Shown piece after piece: positions 31,738 to 41,341 of a stretch of 64,000 nt of DNA; within the stretch, counting starts at the first letter, position 1; every line of letters begins with the position of its first letter. Under the pieces are notes generated by a model. It did no database searches. It was given only the letters and a program-made list of their open reading frames with translations, and was not told where the DNA came from. Location: positions 1 through 64,000 of the forward strand of contig NZ_JADMKB010000003.1 in assembly GCF_018780075.1 (NCBI RefSeq), in the 5' to 3' direction. Source of the stretch: Hydrogenophaga sp. (GTDB taxonomy: Bacteria > Pseudomonadota > Gammaproteobacteria > Burkholderiales > Burkholderiaceae_C). Position numbers and translations under genes: made by a program.

Positions 31738-33405
31738 ATGTCTACGTTCACGAGACGGCACTTTCTCGGCAGTCTTGGCGCGTTGAGCGCGGCCGGTTCT
31801 GTTCCAGGCGTTCTGGCTGCCTCCCACAGTGCGTCAGGCGCGATGGCCGACGAAATCACCGGCATTGAAAAAGAAGGCGCGGGCTTCGCCAACCCGCTGC
31901 GGCTGCCCGGCAGCAGCGGCCTCTTCGGCGTGCTCCCGGTTTCCGAGTTCCGCGAAGTGCAGGTGGTGCGCAGCGAGATCGAGGTGCTCCCCGGTCGGCG
32001 CACCCCCATCCTGGCCTACGCCGTTGAGTCGGGTGGCAAGACCTTCCTGAACCCGGCACTCCTGGCCCGCCGTGGCGACGACATGCGCGTGCGTCTGATC
32101 AACCGCATCGATCAACCGACGGTCATCCACTGGCACGGCCTGAGCGTGGATTCGCGCAACGACGGCAACGGCCTCAACGTGGTGCCCCCTGGGGGCAGCA
32201 TGGACTACGCCTTTACCCTGAGCGACCGCTCGTCCATGTATTGGTACCACCCCCATGCGCACGGTTACATCCCGCAGCAGGCCTACCACGGCCTGGCCAG
32301 CCTGCTGTTTGTGGAAGACGACGATGAGACCGCGCTGCGCAAGGAGCTGGACCTGGCTCTGGGCGACACCGAAATCCCGCTGGTGCTGCAGGACCGCGAG
32401 TTCGACGCACAGGGTCGCCTGCTCTACGCTCCGACCGCCGCCCAGTCCTTCGGTGGCTGGGTGGGAAATCGTTTGCTGGTCAACCTGACCGAGCGGCCAT
32501 TCATCCAGGCCGGGCGCCGCATCGTGCGCTTCCGCATCCTCAACGGCTGCAACGCGCGAAGCTACCGACTGGCCTTCGTGCAGGGCGGGCGCCGCCTGGG
32601 TTTCTATCTGGCGGGCACCGACGGTGGCCTGCTGGCCCAGCCGCTGCGCATCGACCAGACCTTCATCTCCCCCGGCCAGCGGCTGGACGTGCTGGTGGAC
32701 CTGCGCGAAGCCGATCCAGGCCTGCCTGTGACCCTGGCCTCGCTCGCCTTCGACCCGATGCACGCCGAGGGCGGCCATGACAGGGGCCACGCAGGCCCAG
32801 CCACGCCTCCCATGGCCGGCATGGACCACAGCCAGCACAGCGCTGCGCCCACAGCAGAACCGTCCACCCCGATGGCCATGGAGGGCGAGGCGCGCGCGCT
32901 GATGCGCATCGACCTGAAAGCTTCAGCAAAGTACGAACGCCGCATGCCCACCGTGCTGTCCAGCCTGCCCGCCGCCATCGCCTCGGCGAACCCGCAGCGG
33001 CGCATGCAGCTCGGACACAACGGCAAAGGCAACTGGACGATCAACGGCGGACTCTTTGATCCAAAGGTGGCGGCGCTGAGCGTGCAACGCGGTGCCCGCG
33101 AGACCTGGCTGATCGAAAACGCCCAGCTCAGCATGCCCCACCCCATGCACCTTCACGGCTTCTCGTTCCGGGTGATCGAGCGCCTGGGCAGCCCAGCGCT
33201 GGTTCGCGAGCTGGCTGGCGCCAGAGGGCTGCTGCCCCAAGACCAGGGGGTCATCGACACCGTGCACGTGTGGCCCGGCGAATCGGTGCGGGTCGCCATC
33301 GACTTCACCCACCCGCACGCGGGCGACCAGGATTACGTCTTTCATTGCCACTCGCTGGAACACGCGGAAGCGGGGATGATGTTGCGCTACACCGTGAAAG
33401 CCTGA
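31738..33405 (+). CDS. Multicopper oxidase, PcoA/CopA-like type
   Basis: This 555-residue copper oxidase has a twin-arginine signal (TRRHFLGSLGALSAAG) and the four ligand boxes HWHGLS, WYHPHAHG, HPMHLHGF and HCHSLEHAEAGMM. A Met/His-rich insert near residues 340-385 (HDRGHAG, MDHSQHS) is typical of copper-resistance oxidases. The ATG at 31738 was chosen because it starts the export signal. It is the second oxidase on the island and differs from the first in length and insert, so the two are not a recent duplication. Confidence 0.95.
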   Translation: MSTFTRRHFLGSLGALSAAGSVPGVLAASHSASGAMADEITGIEKEGAGFANPLRLPGSSGLFGVLPVSEFREVQVVRSEIEVLPGRRTPILAYAVESGGKTFLNPALLARRGDDMRVRLINRIDQPTVIHWHGLSVDSRNDGNGLNVVPPGGSMDYAFTLSDRSSMYWYHPHAHGYIPQQAYHGLASLLFVEDDDETALRKELDLALGDTEIPLVLQDREFDAQGRLLYAPTAAQSFGGWVGNRLLVNLTERPFIQAGRRIVRFRILNGCNARSYRLAFVQGGRRLGFYLAGTDGGLLAQPLRIDQTFISPGQRLDVLVDLREADPGLPVTLASLAFDPMHAEGGHDRGHAGPATPPMAGMDHSQHSAAPTAEPSTPMAMEGEARALMRIDLKASAKYERRMPTVLSSLPAAIASANPQRRMQLGHNGKGNWTINGGLFDPKVAALSVQRGARETWLIENAQLSMPHPMHLHGFSFRVIERLGSPALVRELAGARGLLPQDQGVIDTVHVWPGESVRVAIDFTHPHAGDQDYVFHCHSLEHAEAGMMLRYTVKA

Positions 33406-33406
33406 G

Positions 33407-33700
33407 ATGAAGCACCCTACATCCTCCCAAGGTGACGAACCCAGGAACCTGTGGCGCACACGCTATGGCGTCGGCCTGATGGTGCTGGGTGCGGTCGCAG
33501 CTTTCTTTCTGTTTGTAGAGCACCGGGCGCACCTCTTCGGTGCCCTGCCGTTTCTGCTGATCCTGGCCTGTCCATTGATGCATCTGTTCATGCACCGCGG
33601 TCATGGCGGTCATGGTCATCACACGGGCGCTGATCAGCCGCAGCCCGGAGCAGATGAGCCGCGCCGGCCGAACCAGGAGAACGGTCATGAATCACAGTGA
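33407..33700 (+). CDS. DUF2933 membrane protein
   Basis: This 97-residue protein has two close membrane helices (about 20-38 and 45-62) and a His/Gly-rich C-terminal tail (HRGHGGHGHHTG). DUF2933 proteins occur in copper and silver resistance loci; their biochemical role is unknown, and a metal-binding membrane helper is plausible. It begins one base after the oxidase stop and overlaps the next gene by 14 bases. A paralogue lies at 35197-35448 in the same operon. Confidence 0.85.
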   Translation: MKHPTSSQGDEPRNLWRTRYGVGLMVLGAVAAFFLFVEHRAHLFGALPFLLILACPLMHLFMHRGHGGHGHHTGADQPQPGADEPRRPNQENGHESQ

Positions 33701-34355
33701 AACCGGCTATGGCATGTGGACTCTGGTGGCCCTCAACTCGGCCGTTTTCATCCTGTTCGCCTTCAGCTTCTTCAAACCGGCCACCGCGCGCGACTGGCGA
33801 ACCTTTGGTGCATTCTCCGCGTTCATCGTGGCCCTGTTTGTCGAGATGTACGGCTTCCCGCTGACCATCTACCTGCTGTCGGGGTGGCTGGCAACACGCT
33901 TTCCCGGTCTTGACCTGCTGACCCATGACAGCGGCCATCTGTGGTCCACCTTGCTAGGCGAAACGGGAGACCCCCACTTCGGCGTCCTGCATCTGGCCAG
34001 CTACGTTTTTCTGGGGTACGGCTTCTACCTGCTGTCGAGCGCGTGGCAAGTGCTGTACCACGCTCAGCGACGGCATTCGCTGGCGACCACCGGGCCATAT
34101 GCCCGCGTCCGGCATCCGCAGTACGTGGCATTCGTGTTGATCTTGCTGGGCTTCTTGCTGCAGTGGCCCACGTTGCTGACCTTGCTGATGTTTCCTGTCT
34201 TGCTTTTGATGTACGGGCGGCTCGCAGTGACCGAGGAAAACGAAATGCGCAAGCAGTTCGGTGCGACCTATGACGCGTACGCCCAGCCCATACCCCGGTT
34301 TATCCCTCGCATGGGCAAGACACAGCCTAGGGTGGACTCGGTGTCAAAGAGATGA
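33687..34355 (+). CDS. Isoprenylcysteine carboxyl methyltransferase-like membrane protein
   Basis: This 222-residue protein has five or so membrane helices and the conserved C-terminal signature of ICMT-type methyltransferases (LATTGPYARVRHPQYVAFVL and EENEMRKQFG). In bacteria these proteins are found beside metal exporters with unknown substrate. The ATG at 33687 overlaps the DUF2933 gene by 14 bases and has AGGAG before it, showing coupling. Confidence 0.88.
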   Translation: MNHSETGYGMWTLVALNSAVFILFAFSFFKPATARDWRTFGAFSAFIVALFVEMYGFPLTIYLLSGWLATRFPGLDLLTHDSGHLWSTLLGETGDPHFGVLHLASYVFLGYGFYLLSSAWQVLYHAQRRHSLATTGPYARVRHPQYVAFVLILLGFLLQWPTLLTLLMFPVLLLMYGRLAVTEENEMRKQFGATYDAYAQPIPRFIPRMGKTQPRVDSVSKR

Positions 34356-34404
34356 TTTGGACCTTCGCAGGTGGTAGGCGCCGCACTTTTAAGGAGATTG
34401 AAGA

Positions 34405-34701
34405 ATGAACACGATGGACTTGCAAGTCGAGGGCATGAGCTGTGGCTCATGCGTCAAACGCGTCACGCAGGCGTTGTTGCCACTTCCGGGTGTCAGCGGA
34501 GTGGATGTCGATCTCCCATCTGGCCGCGTCCGGGTGAGTGGTGAACTGGTGCAAGGCGGAGATCTGCTGATTGGGGCCTTGACTGATATGGGCTACCCCG
34601 CGAAGCTGACGTCAGACGATTCCATTGCCACTGGGTTATCACAGCCCAAAGTCGTGGGCTGTCACAGTGGCAGCACGGGCGGCTGCGGTTGCCGCCGATA
34701 G
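34405..34701 (+). CDS. Heavy-metal-associated domain (CopZ-like) copper chaperone
   Basis: This 98-residue cytosolic protein has one HMA domain (1-68) with the Cu(I) motif GMSCGSC at 10-16, followed by a Cys/His-rich tail (VGCHSGSTGGCGCRR). It would deliver copper to the Cu+ ATPase encoded 750 bp downstream. AAGGAG precedes the start. The extra C-terminal Cys cluster is longer than in typical CopZ (about 68 residues) and might serve as a second binding site. Confidence 0.92.
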   Translation: MNTMDLQVEGMSCGSCVKRVTQALLPLPGVSGVDVDLPSGRVRVSGELVQGGDLLIGALTDMGYPAKLTSDDSIATGLSQPKVVGCHSGSTGGCGCRR

Positions 34702-34704
34702 ACC

Positions 34705-35184
34705 ATGAGATCTCCACTTTTGCGCACGGAACTCACCATGGTTGATGAGCAAATCGGCTTGACGGGCCGGCGGTGGATGGTGGCTACCATGGCCTCGGCA
34801 GGCCTGTTGATGGTCACGGCACCCTGTGTTGCATGGGCCCAGACACCCCTCGCCGCCAGCACTGAGCGGTCTTCGAGCGAGCGGGGCGTGACGGTCAAGG
34901 TGTCCGCAAAGTCGGTCGGACAGCCGGGCAGCCCGTGGGAATTCGCTGTAGTGCTGGACACGCACAGTGCCGACCTGAGCGACGACCTGGCTCAAAGCGC
35001 CACACTAACGACCGACGACGGGCGCACGTTCAAGCCCACGGGCTGGCTGGGCGCGCCACCGGGAGGCCATCACCGTGAAGGCGTGCTGGTCTTCGATGTT
35101 CCTACGCCGCGCCCAGGGGTGATCGAACTCAGGATCGACCGACCGGGCGAATCCGCGCCTCGTACCTTTCGCTGGCAACTCTGA
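34705..35184 (+). CDS. Hypothetical exported protein in the copper operon
   Basis: This 159-residue protein has an export-signal-like segment (RRWMVATMASAGLLMVTAP) and a mature beta-rich domain with SPWEFAVVLDTHS and GWLGAPPGGHHREG, which look like a small immunoglobulin-like fold. No family is recognised with confidence. The start could instead be the ATG at 34738. It lies between the chaperone and a DUF2933 protein with gaps of 3 and 12 bases. A periplasmic copper or assembly role is inference. Confidence 0.72.
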   Translation: MRSPLLRTELTMVDEQIGLTGRRWMVATMASAGLLMVTAPCVAWAQTPLAASTERSSSERGVTVKVSAKSVGQPGSPWEFAVVLDTHSADLSDDLAQSATLTTDDGRTFKPTGWLGAPPGGHHREGVLVFDVPTPRPGVIELRIDRPGESAPRTFRWQL

Positions 35185-35196
35185 AAGAGTCTTCCC

Positions 35197-35448
35197 ATGA
35201 ATCAGTCTGTCAACAATGACTCTGCGCCTTCGTTCTGGCGCCGCCCGGGCGGCATGGCGTTGGCAACGACCGCATTGATTGCCGGTTTTTATCTGCTGCG
35301 CGAGCACTGGGGCCACGTCCTTGGGTATTGGCCTTACCTGTTGCTCCTCGCCTGTCCGCTGATGCACCTAATGCACGGCCACGGCGGTCATGGCCGGCAC
35401 GGAAACCATGCGCAGTCGCGACGGCGCACCAACGACGACAAGGAATAA
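35197..35448 (+). CDS. DUF2933 membrane protein, second copy
   Basis: This 83-residue paralogue of the protein at 33407 shares the helix pair with LREHWGHVLGYWPYLLLLAC and a His/Gly-rich tail (HGHGGHGRHGNH). It sits three bases before the Cu+ ATPase gene. Two DUF2933 genes in one operon suggest they belong to different partners, perhaps the oxidase and the ATPase. Confidence 0.85.
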   Translation: MNQSVNNDSAPSFWRRPGGMALATTALIAGFYLLREHWGHVLGYWPYLLLLACPLMHLMHGHGGHGRHGNHAQSRRRTNDDKE

Positions 35449-35451
35449 GCA

Positions 35452-37788
35452 ATGGACATGCATGCACAGCATCATCACGGCAGCCTCCCCCCGGCCATGC
35501 CCGCCTCGCCAACCGAACTAAAGGACCCTGTGTGCGGCATGACGGTCACGGCGCAATCTGAACATACGTTGAAGCACGAAGGACGGCCCTTCTATTTCTG
35601 CAGCGCAAAGTGCCAAGGCAAGTTCGCGGCGAACCCGCTGCAATACTTGGTATCCACAGCGCTGGCAGACACCGCGCCGGCTGCTGCCGGCACCATTTAC
35701 ACCTGCCCGATGCACCCGGAGATTCGGCAAGACCATCCCGGCAACTGTCCCAAATGCGGCATGACGCTTGAGCCCTTGCTGCCGGAACTCGACGACGACG
35801 ACAACCCCGAATTGCGCGATTTCCAGCACCGTTTCTGGTGGACGCTGCCGCTGACCGTCGTGGTCACGGTCTTGGCGATGTTCGGTCATCAGCTGCAATG
35901 GTTTGAAACCTCGACCCAGACTTGGATCGAATTGGTGCTGTCTCTTCCGATTGTTCTGTGGGCGGGCTGGCCATTCTTCTCGCGCGGCTGGCAATCCGTG
36001 GTGAACCTCAGTCCCAACATGTGGACCTTGATTGGTCTGGGCACGGGGGCAGCTTTCCTCTACAGCGTGGTCGCGACGGTCTCGCCCCAAGTGTTCCCGG
36101 ATTCGTTCATCTCCATGGGCCGCGTGGCCGTGTACTTTGAGGCCGCCGCTGTGATCATCTCGCTCACGCTGTTGGGGCAGGTGCTCGAACTCAAGGCCCG
36201 GTCGCAGACCTCGGCAGCCATCAAGTCGTTGCTGGGCCTGGCGCCCAAAACCGCCCGCCGTATCCGGGAAGATGGCACTGAAGAGGATGTGCCGCTGACC
36301 CATGTGCACGTAGGGGATTTCCTGCGCGTGCGCCCAGGCGAAAAAGTCCCGGTGGACGGCGAGGTGACAGAAGGCGGCAGTTCGATCGATGAATCCATGC
36401 TCACCGGTGAGCCGATGCCCGTCGCCAAACGTGTGGGCGACAAGGTGATCGGTGCCACGCTCAACACCAGCGGCGCGCTGGTGATGCGAAGTGAACGCGT
36501 GGGCGCCTCCACCATGCTGTCGCAGATCGTGCAGATGGTGGCCCAAGCACAACGTTCCCGGGCACCGATGCAGCGCATGGCCGATGTGGTGGCGGGTTAT
36601 TTCGTCCTCGCTGTGGTGGGCATTGCCTTGTTGACCTTCTTCGGCTGGGGTCTGTTCGGTCCCGAGCCAAGTTGGGTGTTCGGCCTGATCAACGCCGTGG
36701 CTGTGCTGATCATTGCCTGCCCTTGCGCGCTGGGCCTGGCCACACCCATGTCCATCATGGTGGCAACCGGTCGCGGCGCAACGCACGGCGTGTTGTTCCG
36801 GGACGCAGCGGCCATCGAAAACATGCGCAAGATCGACACCCTCATCATTGACAAGACCGGGACGCTCACTGAAGGCCGACCGACTTTTGAGCGCGCCGTT
36901 CCCGCGTCCGGTTTTGACGCCGATGAGGTGCTGCGCCTGGCTGCCAGCCTGGACCAGGGCAGCGAGCACCCCCTAGCCGAAACCATCGTGCGCGCCGCCC
37001 GCGAGCGCGGCATGTCGTTGGTCAAACCCGAGAACTTCGAATCCGGCTCGGGCATCGGCGTGCGTGGGCAGGTGGCTGGGCGTCAGTTGGCACTGGGAAA
37101 CACCACGCTGATGGAGCAGATCGGTGTTTCGGTCAGTGCTTTGGTGCCGCAGGCCGAGGCCTTGCGCGCGGAAGGCGCCAGCGTGATGCACCTGGCCGTT
37201 GATGGACAGCTGATGGGACTGTTGGCTGTTTCCGATCCGGTCAAGGCCAGCACGCCGGAAGCCTTGGCCACGCTCAAGGCTTCCGGTCTTCGCATCGTGA
37301 TGGCGACCGGTGACGGACTGACCACGGCCAAGGCGGTGGCAGCCCGCTTGGGCATCGACGAGGTACACGGTGAGGTCAAGCCGGCCGACAAGCTGCTGCT
37401 GGTGGAGAGGCTTCAAAAGGAAGGCCGCGTGGTGGCCATGGCAGGTGACGGCATCAACGATGCACCGGCGCTAGCGAAGGCCGATGTCGGGGTGGCCATG
37501 GGGACCGGGACCGACGTGGCAATGAACAGTGCGCAGATCACGTTGGTCAAGGGAGATCTGCGCGGCATTGCCATTGCGCGCGAGCTGTCCGAGGCGACCG
37601 TGGGCAACATGAAACAAAACCTGGTGTTTGCATTTTTGTACAACGCGCTGGGCATTCCGATTGCGGCCGGTGTGCTGTATCCATTGACGGGTTGGTTGCT
37701 GTCGCCGTTGATTGCCGCGCTGGCCATGAGCTTGAGCTCGGTATCGGTGATTGGCAATGCGTTGCGTTTGCGGCGCGGCAAAACATGA
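35452..37788 (+). CDS. Cu+-translocating P1B-type ATPase with YHS and Cys-rich heavy-metal domains
   Basis: This 778-residue ATPase exports Cu(I) from the cytosol. Its N-terminus has a His-rich start, a YHS domain (about 24-66, DPVCGM...FCSAKC) and a YTCPMHPEI...CPKCGM metal-binding module (about 82-108) instead of HMA domains. The membrane CPC is at 423-425, the phosphorylated Asp is D467 (DKTGT), and TGE and GDGIND motifs are present. This CopF-like architecture is common in copper islands of betaproteobacteria. It is the pump partner for the CopZ-like chaperone upstream. Confidence 0.96.
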   Translation: MDMHAQHHHGSLPPAMPASPTELKDPVCGMTVTAQSEHTLKHEGRPFYFCSAKCQGKFAANPLQYLVSTALADTAPAAAGTIYTCPMHPEIRQDHPGNCPKCGMTLEPLLPELDDDDNPELRDFQHRFWWTLPLTVVVTVLAMFGHQLQWFETSTQTWIELVLSLPIVLWAGWPFFSRGWQSVVNLSPNMWTLIGLGTGAAFLYSVVATVSPQVFPDSFISMGRVAVYFEAAAVIISLTLLGQVLELKARSQTSAAIKSLLGLAPKTARRIREDGTEEDVPLTHVHVGDFLRVRPGEKVPVDGEVTEGGSSIDESMLTGEPMPVAKRVGDKVIGATLNTSGALVMRSERVGASTMLSQIVQMVAQAQRSRAPMQRMADVVAGYFVLAVVGIALLTFFGWGLFGPEPSWVFGLINAVAVLIIACPCALGLATPMSIMVATGRGATHGVLFRDAAAIENMRKIDTLIIDKTGTLTEGRPTFERAVPASGFDADEVLRLAASLDQGSEHPLAETIVRAARERGMSLVKPENFESGSGIGVRGQVAGRQLALGNTTLMEQIGVSVSALVPQAEALRAEGASVMHLAVDGQLMGLLAVSDPVKASTPEALATLKASGLRIVMATGDGLTTAKAVAARLGIDEVHGEVKPADKLLLVERLQKEGRVVAMAGDGINDAPALAKADVGVAMGTGTDVAMNSAQITLVKGDLRGIAIARELSEATVGNMKQNLVFAFLYNALGIPIAAGVLYPLTGWLLSPLIAALAMSLSSVSVIGNALRLRRGKT

Positions 37789-37839
37789 ATACCAAGTTCA
37801 GCGGATTCCAACTGATTTTCTCCACCAGGATGGCTCACG

Positions 37840-38883
37840 ATGACAAGAAAAAATATCTGGCTCTCGACGGGCGCGCTGATGGCCCTTCTGGCCTGGTCTG
37901 GCGCCACCTTGGCCGCAGACAAGGTCTATGTAGCCAATGAGGGCGCTGACACGGTCAGCGTGCTCGATGCCGCTTCGTTCAAGACGCTGGCGAGTCTGCG
38001 CATGGGCAAGATGCCGCACAACGTGCAGGTATCGCCCGACGGCCATTTCGCCTGGGTGACCAACAACGGCGAGCCTGGCCAGATGCCCGATGCCTCTGTG
38101 CACAAGGGCATGGTCCAAGGCGCCCACGAGGCGATGGCGCAGCCCGGGGCTGTCTGGGTCATCGACACGAGCACCAACACTGTCGTCGCCCAGGTGCCGG
38201 TGGGCATGCACCCGGCCCATGTGGTGGTGTCGCCCGATGGCCGCCTGGCCTACGTCACCAACGGCGGCGACAACACGGTCAGTGTGATCGACACATCGGC
38301 GCGCAGCCTCGTGGCGACCATTCCGGTCGGCCAGTTTCCCCACGGCCTTCGAATCAGCCCGGATGGCAAAGAGGTCTACGTCGCCAATCTCAAGGGTGGC
38401 ACGGTGTCGGTCATCGACACCGCCAGCCAGAAGGAGGTGGCGCAGGTGCCGGCGGGCAAGGGACCGGCCCAGACCGGCTTCACGCCAGATGGTCGCTGGG
38501 CCTTTGTCTCGCTGTCGCAGGAAAACGCCGTCGCCGTGATCGACCCCGCCACGCGCAAAGTGATTCGCAAGATCGCCGTCGGCGCGGTGCCTATCCAGCT
38601 GTACGCCACACTGGACTCGCGCACGCTGCTGGTGGCCAACCAGGGCACGCGCCAGAAGCCCGGCAACACCGTCAGCCTGATTGATCTGAAGAGTTTCCGA
38701 GTCGCCAAGACCGTCGTGACCGCCGCCGGTGCCCATGGCGTGGTCGTCGACCGAGAAGGCCGGTTGGCCTATGTGACGAACACCTACGCCAACTCGGTTT
38801 CCGTGATTGACATGAAAGACCGCAGGGTCACGAAGACCGTCCCCGTGGGCAAGGCGCCCAACGGCATCAGCATCACGCCTTGA
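37840..38883 (+). CDS. YVTN/YncE-type beta-propeller periplasmic protein
   Basis: This 347-residue exported protein (signal peptide 1-26) is built of about seven repeats with the pattern VSVIDT...VP.G..P....SPDG, the YVTN beta-propeller. Such proteins occur in metal islands and may scaffold or bind metal complexes; the ligand is unknown. It follows the ATPase by 51 bp on the same strand. Repeats are intact, and no catalytic motif is present. Confidence 0.92.
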   Translation: MTRKNIWLSTGALMALLAWSGATLAADKVYVANEGADTVSVLDAASFKTLASLRMGKMPHNVQVSPDGHFAWVTNNGEPGQMPDASVHKGMVQGAHEAMAQPGAVWVIDTSTNTVVAQVPVGMHPAHVVVSPDGRLAYVTNGGDNTVSVIDTSARSLVATIPVGQFPHGLRISPDGKEVYVANLKGGTVSVIDTASQKEVAQVPAGKGPAQTGFTPDGRWAFVSLSQENAVAVIDPATRKVIRKIAVGAVPIQLYATLDSRTLLVANQGTRQKPGNTVSLIDLKSFRVAKTVVTAAGAHGVVVDREGRLAYVTNTYANSVSVIDMKDRRVTKTVPVGKAPNGISITP

Positions 38884-39031
38884 CCTCTGGGAGGGTGGTC
38901 CGGCGCCTGCGTCCATTCAGCACCATGCACAAAAGATTACTCAAGCCAATCTGGGCATTGACACGCATGACGACCATGGAAAGTCGTTTTCAAGGTGTCA
39001 GGCCCCAGCCCAATTCTCCGGATCCTTCGCG

Positions 39032-39532
39032 ATGGGTGCATACCAATTCCATCGAGAGGTGAGCGGCACGCTGGCTGCATCGCCGGAGGTGGTATTCCAT
39101 CTGCTGGACGATCCTGTTCGTCTGGCTGAGCACATGGGGGAGCGCTCCGCCATGCTGGCCGGCGGGAAGATGCGCGCTGAAACGGACAAACGCCTCGGCC
39201 AGGAGGTGGGTTCGGTGATCCGAATGTCCGGCCACATCCTCGGTATGTCATTTTGGCTGGAAGAAGCTGTTGTCGAGCGTGTACCCCCGCAACTCAAGAC
39301 GTGGGAAACCCTCGACGAACCGAAGCTGTTTGTGATCGGCCGATACCACATGGGCTTCGATTTGGCTCCAGAAGGTCACGGGACCCGGCTGCGTGTCTGG
39401 ATTGACTACAACCTGCCTTCATCAGGGGGGCAGCGGTGGCTTGGAAGGCTCTTTGGTCGCTTGTACGCAGACTGGTGTGTTCGCAAGATGGTGCAGTCGG
39501 CGGCGAAAGCCGTCAAAGGAGTTGTCGGATGA
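39032..39532 (+). CDS. SRPBCC-superfamily (START-like) protein
   Basis: This 166-residue soluble protein has the helix-grip signature of the SRPBCC superfamily (VSGTLAASPEVVFHLLDDPV and a C-terminal helix), which binds small hydrophobic ligands. The ligand here is unknown. The stop overlaps the start of the next membrane protein (ATGA), suggesting a functional pair. The 148-bp gap before it holds no feature I can name beyond a possible TTGACA. Confidence 0.82.
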   Translation: MGAYQFHREVSGTLAASPEVVFHLLDDPVRLAEHMGERSAMLAGGKMRAETDKRLGQEVGSVIRMSGHILGMSFWLEEAVVERVPPQLKTWETLDEPKLFVIGRYHMGFDLAPEGHGTRLRVWIDYNLPSSGGQRWLGRLFGRLYADWCVRKMVQSAAKAVKGVVG

Positions 39533-40809
39533 ACGGCTACGGTCTGCCTACCGGCGCCCAAGGTCTGATCGCCGCGCTGGCCGTCGGTCTGGTGATCGGT
39601 CTGGAACGTGGCTGGCACGACCGCGAGCTGCCGGAGGGCGGGCGAGTCGCAGGCCTGCGCACCTTTGCGTTGACCGGGTTGTTCGGTGGCGTGCTCGGGC
39701 ATTTGCAGCCAGATTTCGGCGCCTGGCCTTTGCTGGGAGCGCTGCTCGGACTCTCCCTGCTGCTGACGGTGTCTTACGCCCGTCAAGCCAAACTGTCGGC
39801 CAATCTGAGCGCCACAACACACGTGGCGATGCTCTTGACACTTGCCTTGGGCGCCTTTGCGGCACATGGCAACATCACCCTCTCATTGTCGGCCGCCGTG
39901 ATTTGCGCCGTGCTGCTTGACCTCAAACCGACCTTGCACGGGTGGCTGCAAGTGATCGATCACCGCGAATTGACTGCTTCGCTGCAGCTGCTGGTGTTGT
40001 CCATGGTCATCCTGCCCTACCTACCGAATACCGGTCTGGGGCCCTATTCAGCGCTCAATCCGTACCAGTTGTGGTGGGCCGTCATCCTGATTGCAGGCCT
40101 GTCGCTGTTGGGTCACTTCGCGATGCGGATCACCGGCGCGCAAAGGGGCGTGTTATGGACCGGCGTTCTGGGCGGACTGGCATCTTCCACGGCCGCCACT
40201 TTGGCACTGGCTCGGTACGCACGCCAACAGCCGTCCTTGGCCGGCGCGGCTGCAGCCGGCTCGCTGGCCGCATGTGGCGTCATGTTCTTTCGAATGGTTG
40301 TTCTACTCGCTGTGATACAGCCTACGCTGCTGACCACCTTTGGCAGCAGCCTGGTGGTCACGGGCGTGGTGTTGCTGATTGTGGCGCTCTTGCGGTGGCG
40401 CAAGAGCGCCACAACGTCGGTGGGGGAAGGCGTTGTAGGCTCGATGGCACCCTTCGATCTGGGTACTGCACTCGGCTTTGGTTCACTTCTCGCTGTCATG
40501 AGTATCCTGGTGCCTGCAGCGAAACAATGGATGGATGCCAGCGGCCTCTATTTACTGTCCGCGGTTACTGGCCTTGTGGACGTAGACGCAATCTTGATCT
40601 CGCTCGCACGACTGAATGGCGCCGGTGGATTGTCAACGGCCGCGACCACCATGGCACTCGGTCTGGCGACGTTGGCGAACATGGTGACCAAGGCCTGCAT
40701 CGCGTGGACAACGGGCGGCGCGCAGGTCGGCAAGTACGTGTTTTTGGGTTATCTGATCGCCATGGCATCCGGGGCGCTTGTGTTGGCGATGGTTGTGACA
40801 TTGTCTTGA
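39529..40809 (+). CDS. MgtC/SapB-DUF4010 membrane protein
   Basis: This 426-residue membrane protein has an N-terminal MgtC/SapB-like domain (about 1-140, GLVIGLERGW and LRTFALTGLFGG) and a C-terminal DUF4010 domain (about 170-426) with many helices. Members occur next to metal-resistance genes; a transport role is presumed but not shown. It is translationally coupled to the SRPBCC gene by a four-base overlap. Confidence 0.88.
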   Translation: MNGYGLPTGAQGLIAALAVGLVIGLERGWHDRELPEGGRVAGLRTFALTGLFGGVLGHLQPDFGAWPLLGALLGLSLLLTVSYARQAKLSANLSATTHVAMLLTLALGAFAAHGNITLSLSAAVICAVLLDLKPTLHGWLQVIDHRELTASLQLLVLSMVILPYLPNTGLGPYSALNPYQLWWAVILIAGLSLLGHFAMRITGAQRGVLWTGVLGGLASSTAATLALARYARQQPSLAGAAAAGSLAACGVMFFRMVVLLAVIQPTLLTTFGSSLVVTGVVLLIVALLRWRKSATTSVGEGVVGSMAPFDLGTALGFGSLLAVMSILVPAAKQWMDASGLYLLSAVTGLVDVDAILISLARLNGAGGLSTAATTMALGLATLANMVTKACIAWTTGGAQVGKYVFLGYLIAMASGALVLAMVVTLS

Positions 40810-40864
40810 GGCTCCATCGCCAACATCATCGGGTATGTATGTTTGAACAACGGGAGTCCCCACT

Positions 40865-41131
40865 ATGGAAAAGTCATTTCATCGTTTCTCTGAACTGTTC
40901 TCCCAGCTGGGCCTGCCAAAGGACGCGGCAGGTATTTGGGAGTTCCTGAAAGCGCACTCTCCATTAGCAGACGACGTGCTACTGGCCGATGCGCCTTTCT
41001 GGACGCCAGCCCAAGCGAGTCTGTTGCGCGAAGAGCTTCTTGAGGATGCGGACTGGGCTGAAGTGGTGGATCAGCTGAATATCGCTCTGCGTTCCACCAG
41101 TGGAGGTCGAGATGTCAATCAGACGCAGTGA
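40865..41131 (+). CDS. DUF2789 family protein
   Basis: This is an 88-residue soluble protein of the DUF2789 family, recognised by MEKSFHRFSELFSQLGLPKD and the C-terminal AQASLLREELLEDADWAEVV. Its function is unknown; it is a small helical protein found widely in proteobacteria. It lies 55 bp after the MgtC-like gene and just before a fragment of a copper ATPase. Confidence 0.88.
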   Translation: MEKSFHRFSELFSQLGLPKDAAGIWEFLKAHSPLADDVLLADAPFWTPAQASLLREELLEDADWAEVVDQLNIALRSTSGGRDVNQTQ

Positions 41132-41228
41132 GTACTCTCCCTCGGGATGCCGACTCGTTACCGCAGCCAAGCAGCGGAGGCAGGTGCTGGACAAGTCTAA
41201 ATATATCGACGCCGAATCCAGCATCTAC

Positions 41229-41339
41229 ATGATGATCGCTACGTTGGCCATGAGTGTCTGCTTGGTTTCAGGCATCGGAAATGCCCTGCGCCTGCGGGCC
41301 GCCCGAATCCAGCCGGGCGCGTCGCACCCGAGCCCTTGA
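41229..41339 (+). pseudogene. Remnant of a Cu+ ATPase C-terminus
   Basis: The translated stretch IATLAMSVCLVSGIGNALRL matches the last helix of the intact Cu+ ATPase ([20 protein letters not shown]) but has no upstream ATPase sequence. It is therefore the 3' end of a second, lost copy. It shows that the cargo has been rearranged at this point. Confidence 0.7.
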
Positions 41340-41341
41340 GC

